DNA of 45,753 bases, from the NCBI GenBank assembly GCA_030066265.1, contig JASJCF010000004.1:1-45753 (forward strand), written 5' to 3'. How positions within the stretch are numbered: position 1 is the first letter of the stretch; every line of letters begins with the position of its first letter. A program made the position numbers and the translations under genes. Under the pieces are notes generated by a model, which was not told the DNA's origin, did not search any database, and saw nothing but the letters and a program-made list of their open reading frames with translations. This stretch comes from Acidimicrobiia bacterium (GTDB lineage: Bacteria > Actinomycetota > Acidimicrobiia > Spongiisociales > UBA5794). This document shows positions 17,401 to 27,771 of this stretch, piece by piece.

Positions 17401-17787
17401 GTCGAGGGAGGTGAAGCGCGACTGGAGGCCTATCGGCGGCTCGCCGCCGCTGACGATCATCGAGGCATCGACGACGTGGTGGAGGAGTGGGAGGATCGCT
17501 ACGGGCCACTCCCTCCCACAGCGCAGGCGTTGATCGATCTCGCCAGGTTGCGGGTCGATGCGCTTCGGCTTGGAATCGAGGAGATCGTCCAGAATCGGAG
17601 GGAGGTCAAGGTGAGTCCCGTGACGCTGCGCACGTCGGAGGAGGTTCGGTTGCAGCGACTCGTGCCGGACGCTGTGCTGCGGGGATCGGTGCTGTACCTC
17701 CCCCCGCCGGACGGTGATCCCGCCAAGGCCATATCGCACTTCCTCCGTACACTGTGGCGCAGTCCCGAGGAGGCTGCCGTCACGTGA
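14419..17787 (+). CDS. mfd: Transcription-repair coupling factor
   Basis: 1122-aa Mfd: RID-like [17 protein letters not shown], helicase [51 protein letters not shown] overlap with upstream gene. Confidence 0.97.
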   Translation: MSAPLHALVDQWPKGLDLPAPGRIVIPPPLRAYVLATMAVTLDAPILGIVSGEREAEDLADDTALFLDDTIQLPAWETLPFEHVSPNVVTMANRVVARHRLSGAGPAVVVGSVRSVTQRVSPTSVEPLLLLEGDSAGFDELVASLSDLGYVRTERVEGRGEMAVRGGIIDVFPPHEDEPVRLDFWGDDLESIRPFNPASQRSSEPIASIRLYPAKEVLLGEDIRRRAGELRADAPWASDTWDRIAEGISFQGLESWLPWLAPPRTILDEFSGIVVVFDVARCLDRAGDLIDEEYDLAEALSDTWGSGSPTAGEHPPLYLPLDLDGGSERLVEAPPQPGGPADDGYEVRGFDAVPGDAASVAEAIVRWRDRKTEIVVAMDGRAAADRVATVLTEHGADLPVLESLDRAMTAVTPIGIHSGFIFPVAGFGVIGEREVAGRRRAHRTARGGTRKPVADAYRDLNPGDFVVHHHHGIGRFAGLVHRDLAGVERDYLLVEYAGDDKLYVPTDQLAAVARYTGGESPRLSRMGGTDWGQTRSRVRREIAVVADQVVELHRRRSAATGHAFPTDTPWQSEFESAFPYEETPDQITAIADVKNDMEAEVPMDRLIFGDVGFGKTEVAIRAMFKAVQDGKQAVMLVPTTLLAQQHFATFEERFAPYPVRVEMLSRFLTQKQQRAVVDGLADGSVDIVIGTHRLLSEDLSYHALGLVVIDEEQRFGVAAKDKLRELRTSVDVLTLTATPIPRTLEMALTGIRDVSNIRTAPQDRHPILTYVGPYDEKAVAAAIRREMLREGQVYVVHNRVQSIDHAVARLTELVPDARFGVAHGQMSEGQLEQVMFDFWNGEYDVLVATTIIESGLDVPQVNTLIVERADRLGLAQLYQLRGRVGRSSQRAYAYLFHPPEERISETAYRRLGAIGEFSDLGSGFELAMRDLEIRGAGSILSETQSGHIAAVGFDLYTELVADAVLELKGEAPQDEPEATLRLDLLQDAHLPADYVEGGEARLEAYRRLAAADDHRGIDDVVEEWEDRYGPLPPTAQALIDLARLRVDALRLGIEEIVQNRREVKVSPVTLRTSEEVRLQRLVPDAVLRGSVLYLPPPDGDPAKAISHFLRTLWRSPEEAAVT

Positions 17788-18728
17788 ATCGACGCTTCTT
17801 GATCACCGCGCTGGTGGCTGCCGGCGCCCTCGCCCTATCAGCATGCGCAACGAACGACGTAGCGGCGACCGTGAACGACGGCGAGATCACCAACGAGGAG
17901 GTGGTGGCGCTTCGGACGGACCCGGTCGGTGACGTCGTGGACGGCGAGGTGTTCCGCAACGACCTCACGACGCTGATCGTCACACAGGCAACGGTGGATG
18001 CCGCCGAGGCCGACTTCGGCATCACCGGGGTGGACACGCCCGAAGGCAGGAACGCGTACGTGGCCGAAGCCTCCGAGCCGGAGCTCGAGGTGGTGACGAG
18101 AGTCGCAGAGGAGCCGAGTCTCTCGCAAGCTGCTGTCGACGTCGTTCTGACCCAGCTCGCCGTTCGCGCCGCAGTCATCGACGAGCTCGTCAACGATCCG
18201 GTACTCCTCGAGAGCGTCTGGCAAGACCAGCAGCCATTCATCGTCGAGGTGTGCCCGCGGCACATCCTCGTTGAAACCGAGGAAGAAGCCGTTGCGGCGA
18301 AGGCCAGGATCGATGGCGGCGAGTCGTTCACCGTGGTCGCGAACGAGGTCTCGCTGGACACCTTCTCGCCCGGAGGTGTGCTGGCCTGCCCCTCCAGCCC
18401 CGCCGACTACGTCGAGCCGTTCGGCACCGTCGTCGCCACCGCTCAGATCGGTGAGCTCACCGAGCCGTTCCAGACCGAGTTCGGTTGGCACATCGTGATC
18501 GTGGACGAGCGGGCATTCCCTGCAACGTTCGAGGAGTTCGTCGCCGAGGCAGAGCGCTGGGTGCCCCAGCAGGTGGCCCTCGGTGCATGGTCGGCGTGGC
18601 GAGAAGAAGCCGTGTCCCGCGCCGAGATCGCCGTGCGGTCCCAGATCGGACGATGGTTTCCTCAAGGGGATGGCATCCTCCCGCCACCCGACTCGCCTGA
18701 CGTCGCGAACGCCTCAGCACGTCCCTGA
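17784..18728 (+). CDS. SurA/PpiC-type peptidylprolyl isomerase lipoprotein
   Basis: N-terminal lipobox (LVAAGALALSAC) and parvulin core CPRHILVETEEEAVAAKARIDGGESF...EPFQTEFGWHIVIVDER; GTGA overlap with mfd. Confidence 0.85.
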   Translation: MNRRFLITALVAAGALALSACATNDVAATVNDGEITNEEVVALRTDPVGDVVDGEVFRNDLTTLIVTQATVDAAEADFGITGVDTPEGRNAYVAEASEPELEVVTRVAEEPSLSQAAVDVVLTQLAVRAAVIDELVNDPVLLESVWQDQQPFIVEVCPRHILVETEEEAVAAKARIDGGESFTVVANEVSLDTFSPGGVLACPSSPADYVEPFGTVVATAQIGELTEPFQTEFGWHIVIVDERAFPATFEEFVAEAERWVPQQVALGAWSAWREEAVSRAEIAVRSQIGRWFPQGDGILPPPDSPDVANASARP

Positions 18729-20185
18729 TGAGCATCAGGATCGTCGGGCTCGGTCCAGCCGGACTCGATCACCTCCCGGCGCGGAATCGGGACGTTCTGC
18801 TGCGTGCAGACGCAACGGTGATCCTCCGCACGCTGTCTCATCCCGCTGCGGCCGAGATCGCAGGCTCGACGACCGTGGCCAGCTGCGATGATCTCTACGA
18901 GTCGGCTGCCGAGTTCACCGACCTCTATGCGTCGATCGTCGATCGAGTCATGGAGGCGGCTCGAGCCGGGGATGTCGTGTATGGGGTACCCGGATCGCCT
19001 CACGTCGGCGAGCAGACGACCTCGATGATCCTGGCGGCAGCGGCGGAGGAGGGCATCGATGTGGACGTCGTGGGCGCCCCCTCCTTTCTCGATCGTGCAC
19101 TCGAGGTCACCGCCATCGATCCGATCCGGGACGGATTGCAGGTCGTCGATGCGCATGCGCTGCCGGATCCGTTGCCCTTGCACCTGCCGACGCTGATCAC
19201 GCAGGTCGATTCTCCACTGCGATTGGCCGACGTCGCCGTCGAGCTCGGCCGGCTCCTCGAGCCGACGGCTGCAGTGACGATCCTCGATCGGCTGGCGGAT
19301 CCTGACGAGGTCGTGCGGACGGTCGCATTGGCGTCTCTTGCAGAGCACGCCGCAGGGCCGAGGACGACGTTGTTCGTCGAGGCGCAGCCGGTCGGGTTGT
19401 TGGGTCTCGTCGAGACGAACCGGATCCTGCGGGCGGAATGCCCGTGGGACATGCGTCAGACCCACCACAGCCTGTTGACGCATCTCATCGAAGAGGCCTA
19501 CGAGACGGCCGATGCCATCGGACGACTCCCGATGGCATCGCCGGCCGGCACTCACGACTTCGGCGCCTATGCCGAAGTGGAGGATGAGCTCGGAGACCTG
19601 CTCCTCCAGGTGCTGTTCCACGCGACGATGGCGGCCGAGGCCGGCGCGTTCGACATCGATGACGTCGCCGAGCACAACCGCAGGAAGCTCGTCCGGCGTC
19701 ATCCCCACGTGTTCGGTGACGTCGACGTCGCAGGGGCCGACGAGGTGCTCGCCAACTGGGAGCAGATCAAGCAGTCGGAGAAGAACCGTGCGAGCCTCAT
19801 GGATGACATTCCCGCCGGCATGCCGGCGGTCGGACGGGCGATGAAGGTGCAGAAGCGGGCAGCTTCGGTCGGCTTCGATTGGAGGGAGGTGGCGCCGATC
19901 TTCGATGTGGTGCGCTCTGAGATCGACGAGCTGGCCGCAGCGCACGACGATCGGGAGGCGACCACCGAGGAGCTCGGTGACATCCTGTTCGCCGTGATCA
20001 ACCTCGCACGACATCTCCGGGTCGATCCGGAGATCGCGCTGCGTGGCAGCGTCGATCGGTTCATCGATCGGTTCCGGCATGTCGAATCTGCGTTCTCCTC
20101 GCAGAACCGAGCCATCGCTGAAGCGTCGCCCGAGGAACTCGATGCGGCGTGGGAAGCGGCCAAGCGGGCAACCCGCGCGGAGTAG
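18728..20185 (+). CDS. mazG: Nucleoside triphosphate pyrophosphohydrolase MazG with N-terminal tetrapyrrole-methylase-like domain (YabN-type fusion)
   Basis: N-term MSIRIVGLGPAGLDHLP...GDVVYGVPGSPHVGE; C-term CPWDMRQTHHSLLTHLIEEAYETADAI...EDELGDLLLQVLFHA, RRKLVRRHPHVFGD, second MazG motif LGDILFAVINLARHL. Confidence 0.93.
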   Translation: MSIRIVGLGPAGLDHLPARNRDVLLRADATVILRTLSHPAAAEIAGSTTVASCDDLYESAAEFTDLYASIVDRVMEAARAGDVVYGVPGSPHVGEQTTSMILAAAAEEGIDVDVVGAPSFLDRALEVTAIDPIRDGLQVVDAHALPDPLPLHLPTLITQVDSPLRLADVAVELGRLLEPTAAVTILDRLADPDEVVRTVALASLAEHAAGPRTTLFVEAQPVGLLGLVETNRILRAECPWDMRQTHHSLLTHLIEEAYETADAIGRLPMASPAGTHDFGAYAEVEDELGDLLLQVLFHATMAAEAGAFDIDDVAEHNRRKLVRRHPHVFGDVDVAGADEVLANWEQIKQSEKNRASLMDDIPAGMPAVGRAMKVQKRAASVGFDWREVAPIFDVVRSEIDELAAAHDDREATTEELGDILFAVINLARHLRVDPEIALRGSVDRFIDRFRHVESAFSSQNRAIAEASPEELDAAWEAAKRATRAE

Positions 20186-21964
<1,779 letters not shown>

Positions 21965-21972
<8 letters not shown>

Positions 21973-22486
21973 TCGGGCCGTCGTTGCGATCCAGATCGGG
22001 CGCCCGCCGCGTTCGGAGGTCTCCGTCGAAGCGAGGTGCCACCTCGGCCTTCCGGTCGTGATCTGGGTTCCTCCCCTGCTCGACGATGGGACACCCTTCC
22101 CGACGTCGCATTGGCTGACATGCCCGCTTGCGACCCTGCGCGTGTCGCGACTCGAGGCAGAGGGTGGTGTGAAGGCCGCCGATGCCGACATCGCCGCCGA
22201 CGAGACTCTTGCCGAGCGCTGGTCCCGAACGATGGTCCGATACCGCACGGAACGTGACGACCGAATCCCAGACGACTGGGAAGGTGCCGTTCCGGGCGGT
22301 GGCGTCGCGGGGTCCCGGTGGGGGGTCAAGTGCCTCCACGCCCAATATGCGGATACCGCAGCCGGGAACGAGAACCCGATCGGGGAGAGGGTCGCCCTCG
22401 ACGTCGAGCCGCTGGATTGTGCGCGCCCGTGCGTCATCGATGACGAGGGCGGTCCGATGCTCAATCCCGACTGGACGGAGCCGTGA
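21965..22486 (+). CDS. DUF501 domain-containing protein
   Basis: Conserved placement between ftsB-like gene and ppx; RCHLGLPVVIWVPPLLDDGTPFPTSHWLTCPLA...VKCLHAQYADTAAGNENPIGE. Confidence 0.85.
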
Positions 22487-23391
22487 TCGTTGCTGCGATC
22501 GACATCGGGAGCAACACCGTTCGCCTCCTCACAGTGACCAATGATGGAAGCGAGATTCGCCGAGAGGTCGCAATCACAGGTCTCGCCGCCGGGGTTGACG
22601 GATCCGGCGTGCTGTCGGCGGATGCCGTCGAGCGGACCGCCAACGTGCTGGCGAGTTATGCCCGAGCGATGGACGAGGACGGCGTCGAAGCCGTTGCCGC
22701 CGTCGCGACGTCGGCCTGCAGGGATGCCAGGAACGGTGAGCAGGTGATGGACCGGCTGGCGCGGGCCATGGGATTCCGGCCGGAGATCATCAGAGGCGAT
22801 GAGGAGGCGGCATTGGCCTTCTCCGGTGCGACCGCAGGGTCTGGTGGGACCTCGACCACCGTCATCGACATCGGTGGGGGCTCGACCGAGATCATCGTCG
22901 GAGGCGACGAGATCGCGTGGTCGCATTCCTACGACATCGGCTCGGTCCGGTTGACTGACCGCGTGCTCCCTGATCGTCCCGTCACCGGAGCAGAGCTACG
23001 AGCCGCACAGGACGCTACGGACCACATCCTTGCTTCGCCGAGCCCTCCGAGCGCAACCGGAACGGTGATTGGCGTTGCGGGCACCTTCACGAGCCTGTCG
23101 GCGATCGCCCTCGGACTCGATCGTTACGACCGCGATGCGGTGCATGGCTCCGTCCTGTCCAGCGACGATCTGGACCAGCTCACCGAGCGGCTCTCGCCGT
23201 TGACCGTCGCCCAGACCGCTCAGATCCCTTCACTGGATCCCAAGCGCGCTCCGGTGATCCTCGCCGGTTCGGTGATCGCATCCCGTTGTGTGCGAATGGT
23301 CGACGCAGCCGAGATCGTGATCAGCGAACACGATCTCCTCGACGGGCTCGCCGCTGCCGTGCTTGCAGGCCGGCGCTCGTCTCCGGCCTGA
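22483..23391 (+). CDS. ppx: Ppx/GppA family exopolyphosphatase
   Basis: VAAIDIGSNTVRLLTV...ATSACRDARNGEQVM...VIDIGGGSTEIIVG...GVAGTFTSLSAIAL; GTGA overlap with DUF501 gene. Confidence 0.93.
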   Translation: MIVAAIDIGSNTVRLLTVTNDGSEIRREVAITGLAAGVDGSGVLSADAVERTANVLASYARAMDEDGVEAVAAVATSACRDARNGEQVMDRLARAMGFRPEIIRGDEEAALAFSGATAGSGGTSTTVIDIGGGSTEIIVGGDEIAWSHSYDIGSVRLTDRVLPDRPVTGAELRAAQDATDHILASPSPPSATGTVIGVAGTFTSLSAIALGLDRYDRDAVHGSVLSSDDLDQLTERLSPLTVAQTAQIPSLDPKRAPVILAGSVIASRCVRMVDAAEIVISEHDLLDGLAAAVLAGRRSSPA

Positions 23392-23395
23392 GAGG

Positions 23396-25465
23396 TCAGT
23401 CGTCGTCGACCGCAGCCTCGGCCATCGTGCGCTCCACCAAGTGCGAGGGGAGCTCCTGGTAGTGATCGAGCTCGGCACTGAAGTTCCCCCATCCTTGGGT
23501 CAGCGACCGAAGGTCGATGGCATAGCGCACGATCTCGCTCGTGGGGATCTCGGCCTCGACGGTTTGTGTGCCGTCCGCATTGGCGACTGAGCCCTGCACC
23601 GATCCCCGGCGGGAAGCGATGTCGCCCATCACGTCGCCCTGATACTCGGGCGGCACCGTGATCGCCACCTTCGAAACCGGCTCGAGAACGATGGGCCCTG
23701 CGTTCGGGAACGCCTCCCTGAACCCTGCCCTGGCTGCGAGCTTGAACGCCATCTCCGACGAATCCACCGAGTGGTACTTGCCGTCGTCGACCGTGACCTC
23801 GAGGTCCACCACCGGATAGCCGTATCGGCCGCCCATGTCCATCGTCTCGACGAGCCCCTTCTCGACTGCCGGGATGAACTGGCGCGGGATGGACCCGCCT
23901 TTGATCTCGTCGACGAAGGCGAAGCCCTGACCGCGTGGGAGGGGGCGGAAGCGGAGATGGCAAACACCGAATTGGCCGTGACCACCGGATTGCTTCTTGT
24001 GCTTCCCCTCTGCCTCGGTGGGACGCGAGATGGTCTCCCGATAGGCGACGCGCACCGGTTCCTGATCGACGTGAACACCGAACTTGCGCTCCAACCGCTC
24101 GATGGCGATCGACACGTGCGTCTCGCCCATGCCCCACAGGAGAGTCTGCTTCGTCTCGTCGTTGTGCTCCACGCGGAGCGACGCGTCCTCCTCGAGGATT
24201 CGTGCGAGTGACGTGCTCAGCTTGTCGTCGTCGGCCTGCGTTCTCGCCACCAAGGCGGTTGCGAGCACGGGATCGGGTCGGTCGATCGGCTGCGCCTTCA
24301 CCGGCTTGTTCTTGGGCGCCAGAGTGTCGCCGGTGAGGGTGTCCGAGAGCTTCGCTGCCGCAACGATGTCGCCTGCCGGGGCGCCCTCGACCAGCGTGGT
24401 CTCCTTCCCGAACATCGTGGCGATCTTCGCCAGGCGCTCATCCTGGCCCGACCGCGTGTTCGTGAGGTTCGTGTCGGGCTTGATGGTTCCCGATACCACC
24501 TTCAGCAGGGAGATCTGGCCGACGTATGGGTCGGCGATGGTCTTGAAGACGAAGGCGAGCGGATCGCCCGCGGGATCACGTGGGATCTCGACCTCTTCCG
24601 TGCCCGCCGTGACGACGGCCGGCGGCCGATCGAGTGGCGACGGCCCCAGCTCGACGATGAAGTCGGCGAGCCGGTCGACGGCGATCGGCCCGGTCGCGGA
24701 GCCGCACACGACGGGAAAGACCTTGGCGTCGGCGACTCCGATCGCCATCGTGCGCTCGAGTTCCTCGACGGACGGGACCTCCCCCTCGAGATACCGCTCC
24801 AGCATGTCGTCGTCAGCGACCACGATGCCTTCGACGAGGTTGTCGTGCACTTCGTGCTCGCGATCGACCATTTCCTCGGGCATCTCGACTTCCTCGGCCT
24901 TGCCCGAGTCGTAGACATAGGCCTTGTCACGGAAGAGGTCGGCGACGCCGTGGAAGCTCGCTTCCTGACCGATCGGAAGCTCGATCGGGGCGACGCCGGC
25001 GCCGAATCGATCTCTCAGCTCCTTGAGCGTGCGGTCGAACGATGCGCGTTCCTTGTCCAACTTGTTGATGAACACCATGCGCGGAACACCGAACTCCTCT
25101 GCGATCCGCCAGGCATAGGCCGTCTGGACTTCAACGCCGTCGACGGCGCTCACCACGAAGACAGCCAGATCCGCAACGCGAAGCGCCGCGTGCAGCTCAC
25201 CTGCGAAGTCGGCGTACCCGGGCGTGTCGATGAGGTTGACCTTGTGATCCCGCCACTCGAACGGCGCCAATGCCAGGGACACGCTCATGGTCCGTGCGTG
25301 TTCCTCGGGGTCGTAGTCGGTCACCGTCGACCCCGCCTCGACCGTTCCGATCCTCCCGATCGATCCGGCCCGATACAGCAGAGCTTCTGCGAGGGTGGTC
25401 TTGCCGGCTCCGGAGTGGCCGACGATGGCGACGTTGCGGATCTTCTCAGGAGGGAAGACGTTCAC
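23396..25465 (-). CDS. Elongation factor G-like GTPase (EF-G2/FusA2-like)
   Basis: RNVAIVGHSGAGKTTLAEALL...VNLIDTPGYADFAGELHAALRVADLAVFVVSAVDGVEVQT...FINKLDKERA; divergent P-loop HSGAGKTT and switch region relative to canonical EF-G. Confidence 0.9.
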   Translation of the reverse strand: MNVFPPEKIRNVAIVGHSGAGKTTLAEALLYRAGSIGRIGTVEAGSTVTDYDPEEHARTMSVSLALAPFEWRDHKVNLIDTPGYADFAGELHAALRVADLAVFVVSAVDGVEVQTAYAWRIAEEFGVPRMVFINKLDKERASFDRTLKELRDRFGAGVAPIELPIGQEASFHGVADLFRDKAYVYDSGKAEEVEMPEEMVDREHEVHDNLVEGIVVADDDMLERYLEGEVPSVEELERTMAIGVADAKVFPVVCGSATGPIAVDRLADFIVELGPSPLDRPPAVVTAGTEEVEIPRDPAGDPLAFVFKTIADPYVGQISLLKVVSGTIKPDTNLTNTRSGQDERLAKIATMFGKETTLVEGAPAGDIVAAAKLSDTLTGDTLAPKNKPVKAQPIDRPDPVLATALVARTQADDDKLSTSLARILEEDASLRVEHNDETKQTLLWGMGETHVSIAIERLERKFGVHVDQEPVRVAYRETISRPTEAEGKHKKQSGGHGQFGVCHLRFRPLPRGQGFAFVDEIKGGSIPRQFIPAVEKGLVETMDMGGRYGYPVVDLEVTVDDGKYHSVDSSEMAFKLAARAGFREAFPNAGPIVLEPVSKVAITVPPEYQGDVMGDIASRRGSVQGSVANADGTQTVEAEIPTSEIVRYAIDLRSLTQGWGNFSAELDHYQELPSHLVERTMAEAAVDDD

Positions 25466-25557
25466 CGAGTAGCTCCTTGTTGCGATTCGTGACTGTCGGA
25501 CAAGCCTACAAACGCTGTCAGGCCTACGTTCCGTGGTCCCGAGTACCCTCGCGGAGC

Positions 25558-25639
25558 GCCCGGGTGGCGAAATCGGTAGACGCGGCGGACTTAAAATCCG
25601 CTCCCTTCGGGGGTGTGAGTTCGAATCTCACCCCGGGCA
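25558..25639 (+). tRNA. tRNA-Leu (anticodon TAA)
   Basis: GCCCGGG/CCCGGGC acceptor stem, GCGGA-CTTAAAA-TCCGC anticodon arm, long variable arm CTCCCTTCGGGGGTG, GAGTTCGAATCTC T-arm; no encoded CCA. Confidence 0.95.
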
Positions 25640-25684
25640 CGCATCTGATGTGCGCTCGCCGGCGATTCGCCTCTGCCTCCCCTG

Positions 25685-25744
25685 CCTGAGGTCGTGTCTG
25701 AAGCCCTGCCTGAAGGCATCTGGGAAGACATCGGGGAAGGCATC
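25685..25744 (+). repeat. Five degenerate 12-bp tandem units downstream of tRNA-Leu
   Basis: cctgaggtcgtg / tctgaagccctg / cctgaaggcatc / tgggaagacatc / ggggaaggcatc read in register. Confidence 0.55.
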
Positions 25745-26102
25745 ACGATGCGGGGTCAGCCGTCCCGTCCTCCAGGCCGAGGGCGCTCCTCTTCGCAGCC
25801 AGGTAGCCCTCGTCGTCGAGGTCGCCGGACTCGTGCCGCTCCTTGAGCGCCTCGAGATGGTCGACGGTTGCGTCGGTTCTCGCCACCTCGTCGTCGTACT
25901 TCTTGCCCTCGGGTTGACGAAGTGGCCGGGTGATGTAGTACGCCGCAACCCCGATGTACGGCAAGAGAATCACCACTGCCGTCCACAGCAGCCGCTTGGC
26001 CCAGCTCAGGTCCTGGCGAGCGTAGATGTCGGCGATCGCGGCCACCAGCAGCAGAAGTAGGGGGAGCGCCACTGCGGCGATGTAGATGACCGAGTCGTCC
26101 AT
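25743..26102 (-). CDS. PLDc_N-like two-helix membrane protein with C-terminal SHOCT-like motif
   Basis: MDDSVIYIAAVALPLLLLLVAAIADIYARQDLSWAKRLLWTAVVILLPYIGVAAYYITRP...LEALKERHESGDLDDEGYLAAKRSALGL. Confidence 0.75.
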   Translation of the reverse strand: MDDSVIYIAAVALPLLLLLVAAIADIYARQDLSWAKRLLWTAVVILLPYIGVAAYYITRPLRQPEGKKYDDEVARTDATVDHLEALKERHESGDLDDEGYLAAKRSALGLEDGTADPAS

Positions 26103-26203
26103 GCCGGGACATCGTAACGAGCGAGCTCGACATGTCCGAAGCTCCTTCATTTTCGGGGGTGATGTGCCGATGGATTGGGGATGTCCCGCTCGAAGCGGAT
26201 CCC

Positions 26204-27619
26204 ATGCTGATCTTCGCCATCGTCGGAAGCATGCTGCTCGTGGGTGCGGTGGTGCTGGCCGCTGTCGCCATCCGGAGGAAGCGCGCCGATGCCAGGCTCG
26301 GCTACCTCGCGCAATACGATCAGCTGACCGGTCTCATCAACCGAACGCTGTTCCACGACCGGCTCAACGGGGCGCTCACGCGCGCCCGGCGGGATGGCGG
26401 GCTGGTGACCGTGATGTTCCTCGACATCGACGGCTTCAAAGGCATCAACGATCGCTTCGGCCACGCCGTGGGTGACGAGTTGCTCCGTCAGGTGGCCGCA
26501 CGACTGGTGTCGGTTCTGCGCGAGTCCGATTCGGTGGCACGCATCGGCGGTGACGAGTTCACGGTGGTCCTCGAAGGAGGGAAGCGGGTCGAGGACGCAG
26601 GGCAAGTCGCCTCGAAGATCCTCCGCGCCATCGGAACGCCCTTTTTGGTGGGCGATCGGGAGCTCGCTGTCACGACCTCCATCGGCATTGCGGTGTACCC
26701 GGTCGATGGAAACACCGCAGAGGACCTCGTCAAGGGTGCCGACACGGCGATGTACCAGGCCAAGGCGGCAGGTCGGAACACCTATCAGTACTTCACGAGG
26801 GCGCTCCGCGACCGGACCGCCGATCGGCTCGAGCTGCTCGATGAACTGCGCGCAGCACTCGAGAGTGGCGACCAGCTTCGTGTCGAATACCAGCCGAAGG
26901 TCGACGCGCGGCGGGGCGTCGTCATCGGACTCGAGGCCTTCATTCGTTGGGACCATCCCGAGCGTGGGCTCTTGATGCCTGGCACCTTCATTCCCCTTGC
27001 GGAGGAATCCGATCTCATCGTCCCCATGAGCGAATGGTTGCTCGACGAGGCATGCCTCGACATGAGAAGGTGGCTCGACGAGGGGATGCGCCCGATGCGT
27101 GTGGCGGTGAATGCCTCGGAGCGCCTCTTCCGGGACTCCAACCTGGTCGAGTCGATCGCCGTCGCCCTGGCCGCCGCAGACCTCGATCCCCGTCACCTCG
27201 AGATCGAGGTGACCGAACGCATGATCACCCAGGAGGCAGAGCGAGCGTCCCGGGCCATCGAGCGGCTTGCCGACATGGGCGTGCGGGTCTCCATCGACGA
27301 CTTCGGGACGGGGTACTCCTCGCTCAGGCATCTCCAGAGCCTGCCGGTCAGAGCGCTCAAGATCGATGATTCGTTCGTTCGCGATGTGGATCGACGCGAC
27401 GAAGCGCGCTCCATCGCATGTGCGATCATCGCCATCGCCAAGAGCTTCTCCCTCGAGGTCATCGCCGAGGGTGTCGAGACCGCCGAGGAGCTCGAAGCCC
27501 TCAGAGACATCGGGTGCGATCGAGTGCAGGGATACCTCGTCGCCCGCCCGCTGAGGCCCCAGGACGTACTCGAGTTCGTCGATGACTACGACCGGACCCT
27601 CTCGTTTCGGCCCGACTGA
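26204..27619 (+). CDS. GGDEF-EAL dual-domain protein (diguanylate cyclase/c-di-GMP phosphodiesterase) with N-terminal TM helix
   Basis: DQLTGLINRTLFHDRL...RIGGDEFTVVLEGG; EAL side GLEAFIRWDHPERG, EVTERMI, IDDFGTGYSSL, KIDDSFV, EVIAEGVET, QGYLVARPL. An earlier ATG exists at 26132. Confidence 0.93.
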   Translation: MLIFAIVGSMLLVGAVVLAAVAIRRKRADARLGYLAQYDQLTGLINRTLFHDRLNGALTRARRDGGLVTVMFLDIDGFKGINDRFGHAVGDELLRQVAARLVSVLRESDSVARIGGDEFTVVLEGGKRVEDAGQVASKILRAIGTPFLVGDRELAVTTSIGIAVYPVDGNTAEDLVKGADTAMYQAKAAGRNTYQYFTRALRDRTADRLELLDELRAALESGDQLRVEYQPKVDARRGVVIGLEAFIRWDHPERGLLMPGTFIPLAEESDLIVPMSEWLLDEACLDMRRWLDEGMRPMRVAVNASERLFRDSNLVESIAVALAAADLDPRHLEIEVTERMITQEAERASRAIERLADMGVRVSIDDFGTGYSSLRHLQSLPVRALKIDDSFVRDVDRRDEARSIACAIIAIAKSFSLEVIAEGVETAEELEALRDIGCDRVQGYLVARPLRPQDVLEFVDDYDRTLSFRPD

Positions 27620-27723
27620 TTCGGACTCGTCCGCTGACTCGGCGGACCGGCGAACACGGGGTTGGCATAGCGAACCGGACGATTCCGGGCTCGACTGACG
27701 GCATCGAGGGGCTCATTGGACAG

Positions 27724-27760
27724 GATGGTCCTCCGGCGTGGGAGAATCCTCTGGACCATC
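27724..27760. promoter_or_regulatory. 8-bp inverted repeat GATGGTCC...GGACCATC flanking a -10-like hexamer upstream of the GNAT/acyl-CoA synthetase gene
   Basis: Arms at 27724-27731 and 27753-27760 are perfect reverse complements; AATCCT lies between them. Confidence 0.4.
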
Positions 27761-27771
27761 AGAGAGGACTC

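Noticed and set aside
15976-17739. 587-aa minus-strand ORF antisense to mfd
   Set aside because: Shadow frame of mfd; no family motifs.
25558-26150. Integrative element at the tRNA-Leu
   Set aside because: No integrase, no direct repeat of the tRNA 3' end found by eye, and the flanking genes are ordinary.
26147-27331. 394-aa minus-strand ORF antisense to the GGDEF/EAL gene
   Set aside because: Shadow ORF of a motif-intact GGDEF/EAL protein.
27630-27655. Intrinsic terminator GTCCGC-tgactcg-GCGGAC after the GGDEF/EAL gene
   Set aside because: Hairpin is real but short and lacks a U-tract; too weak to call as a terminator.
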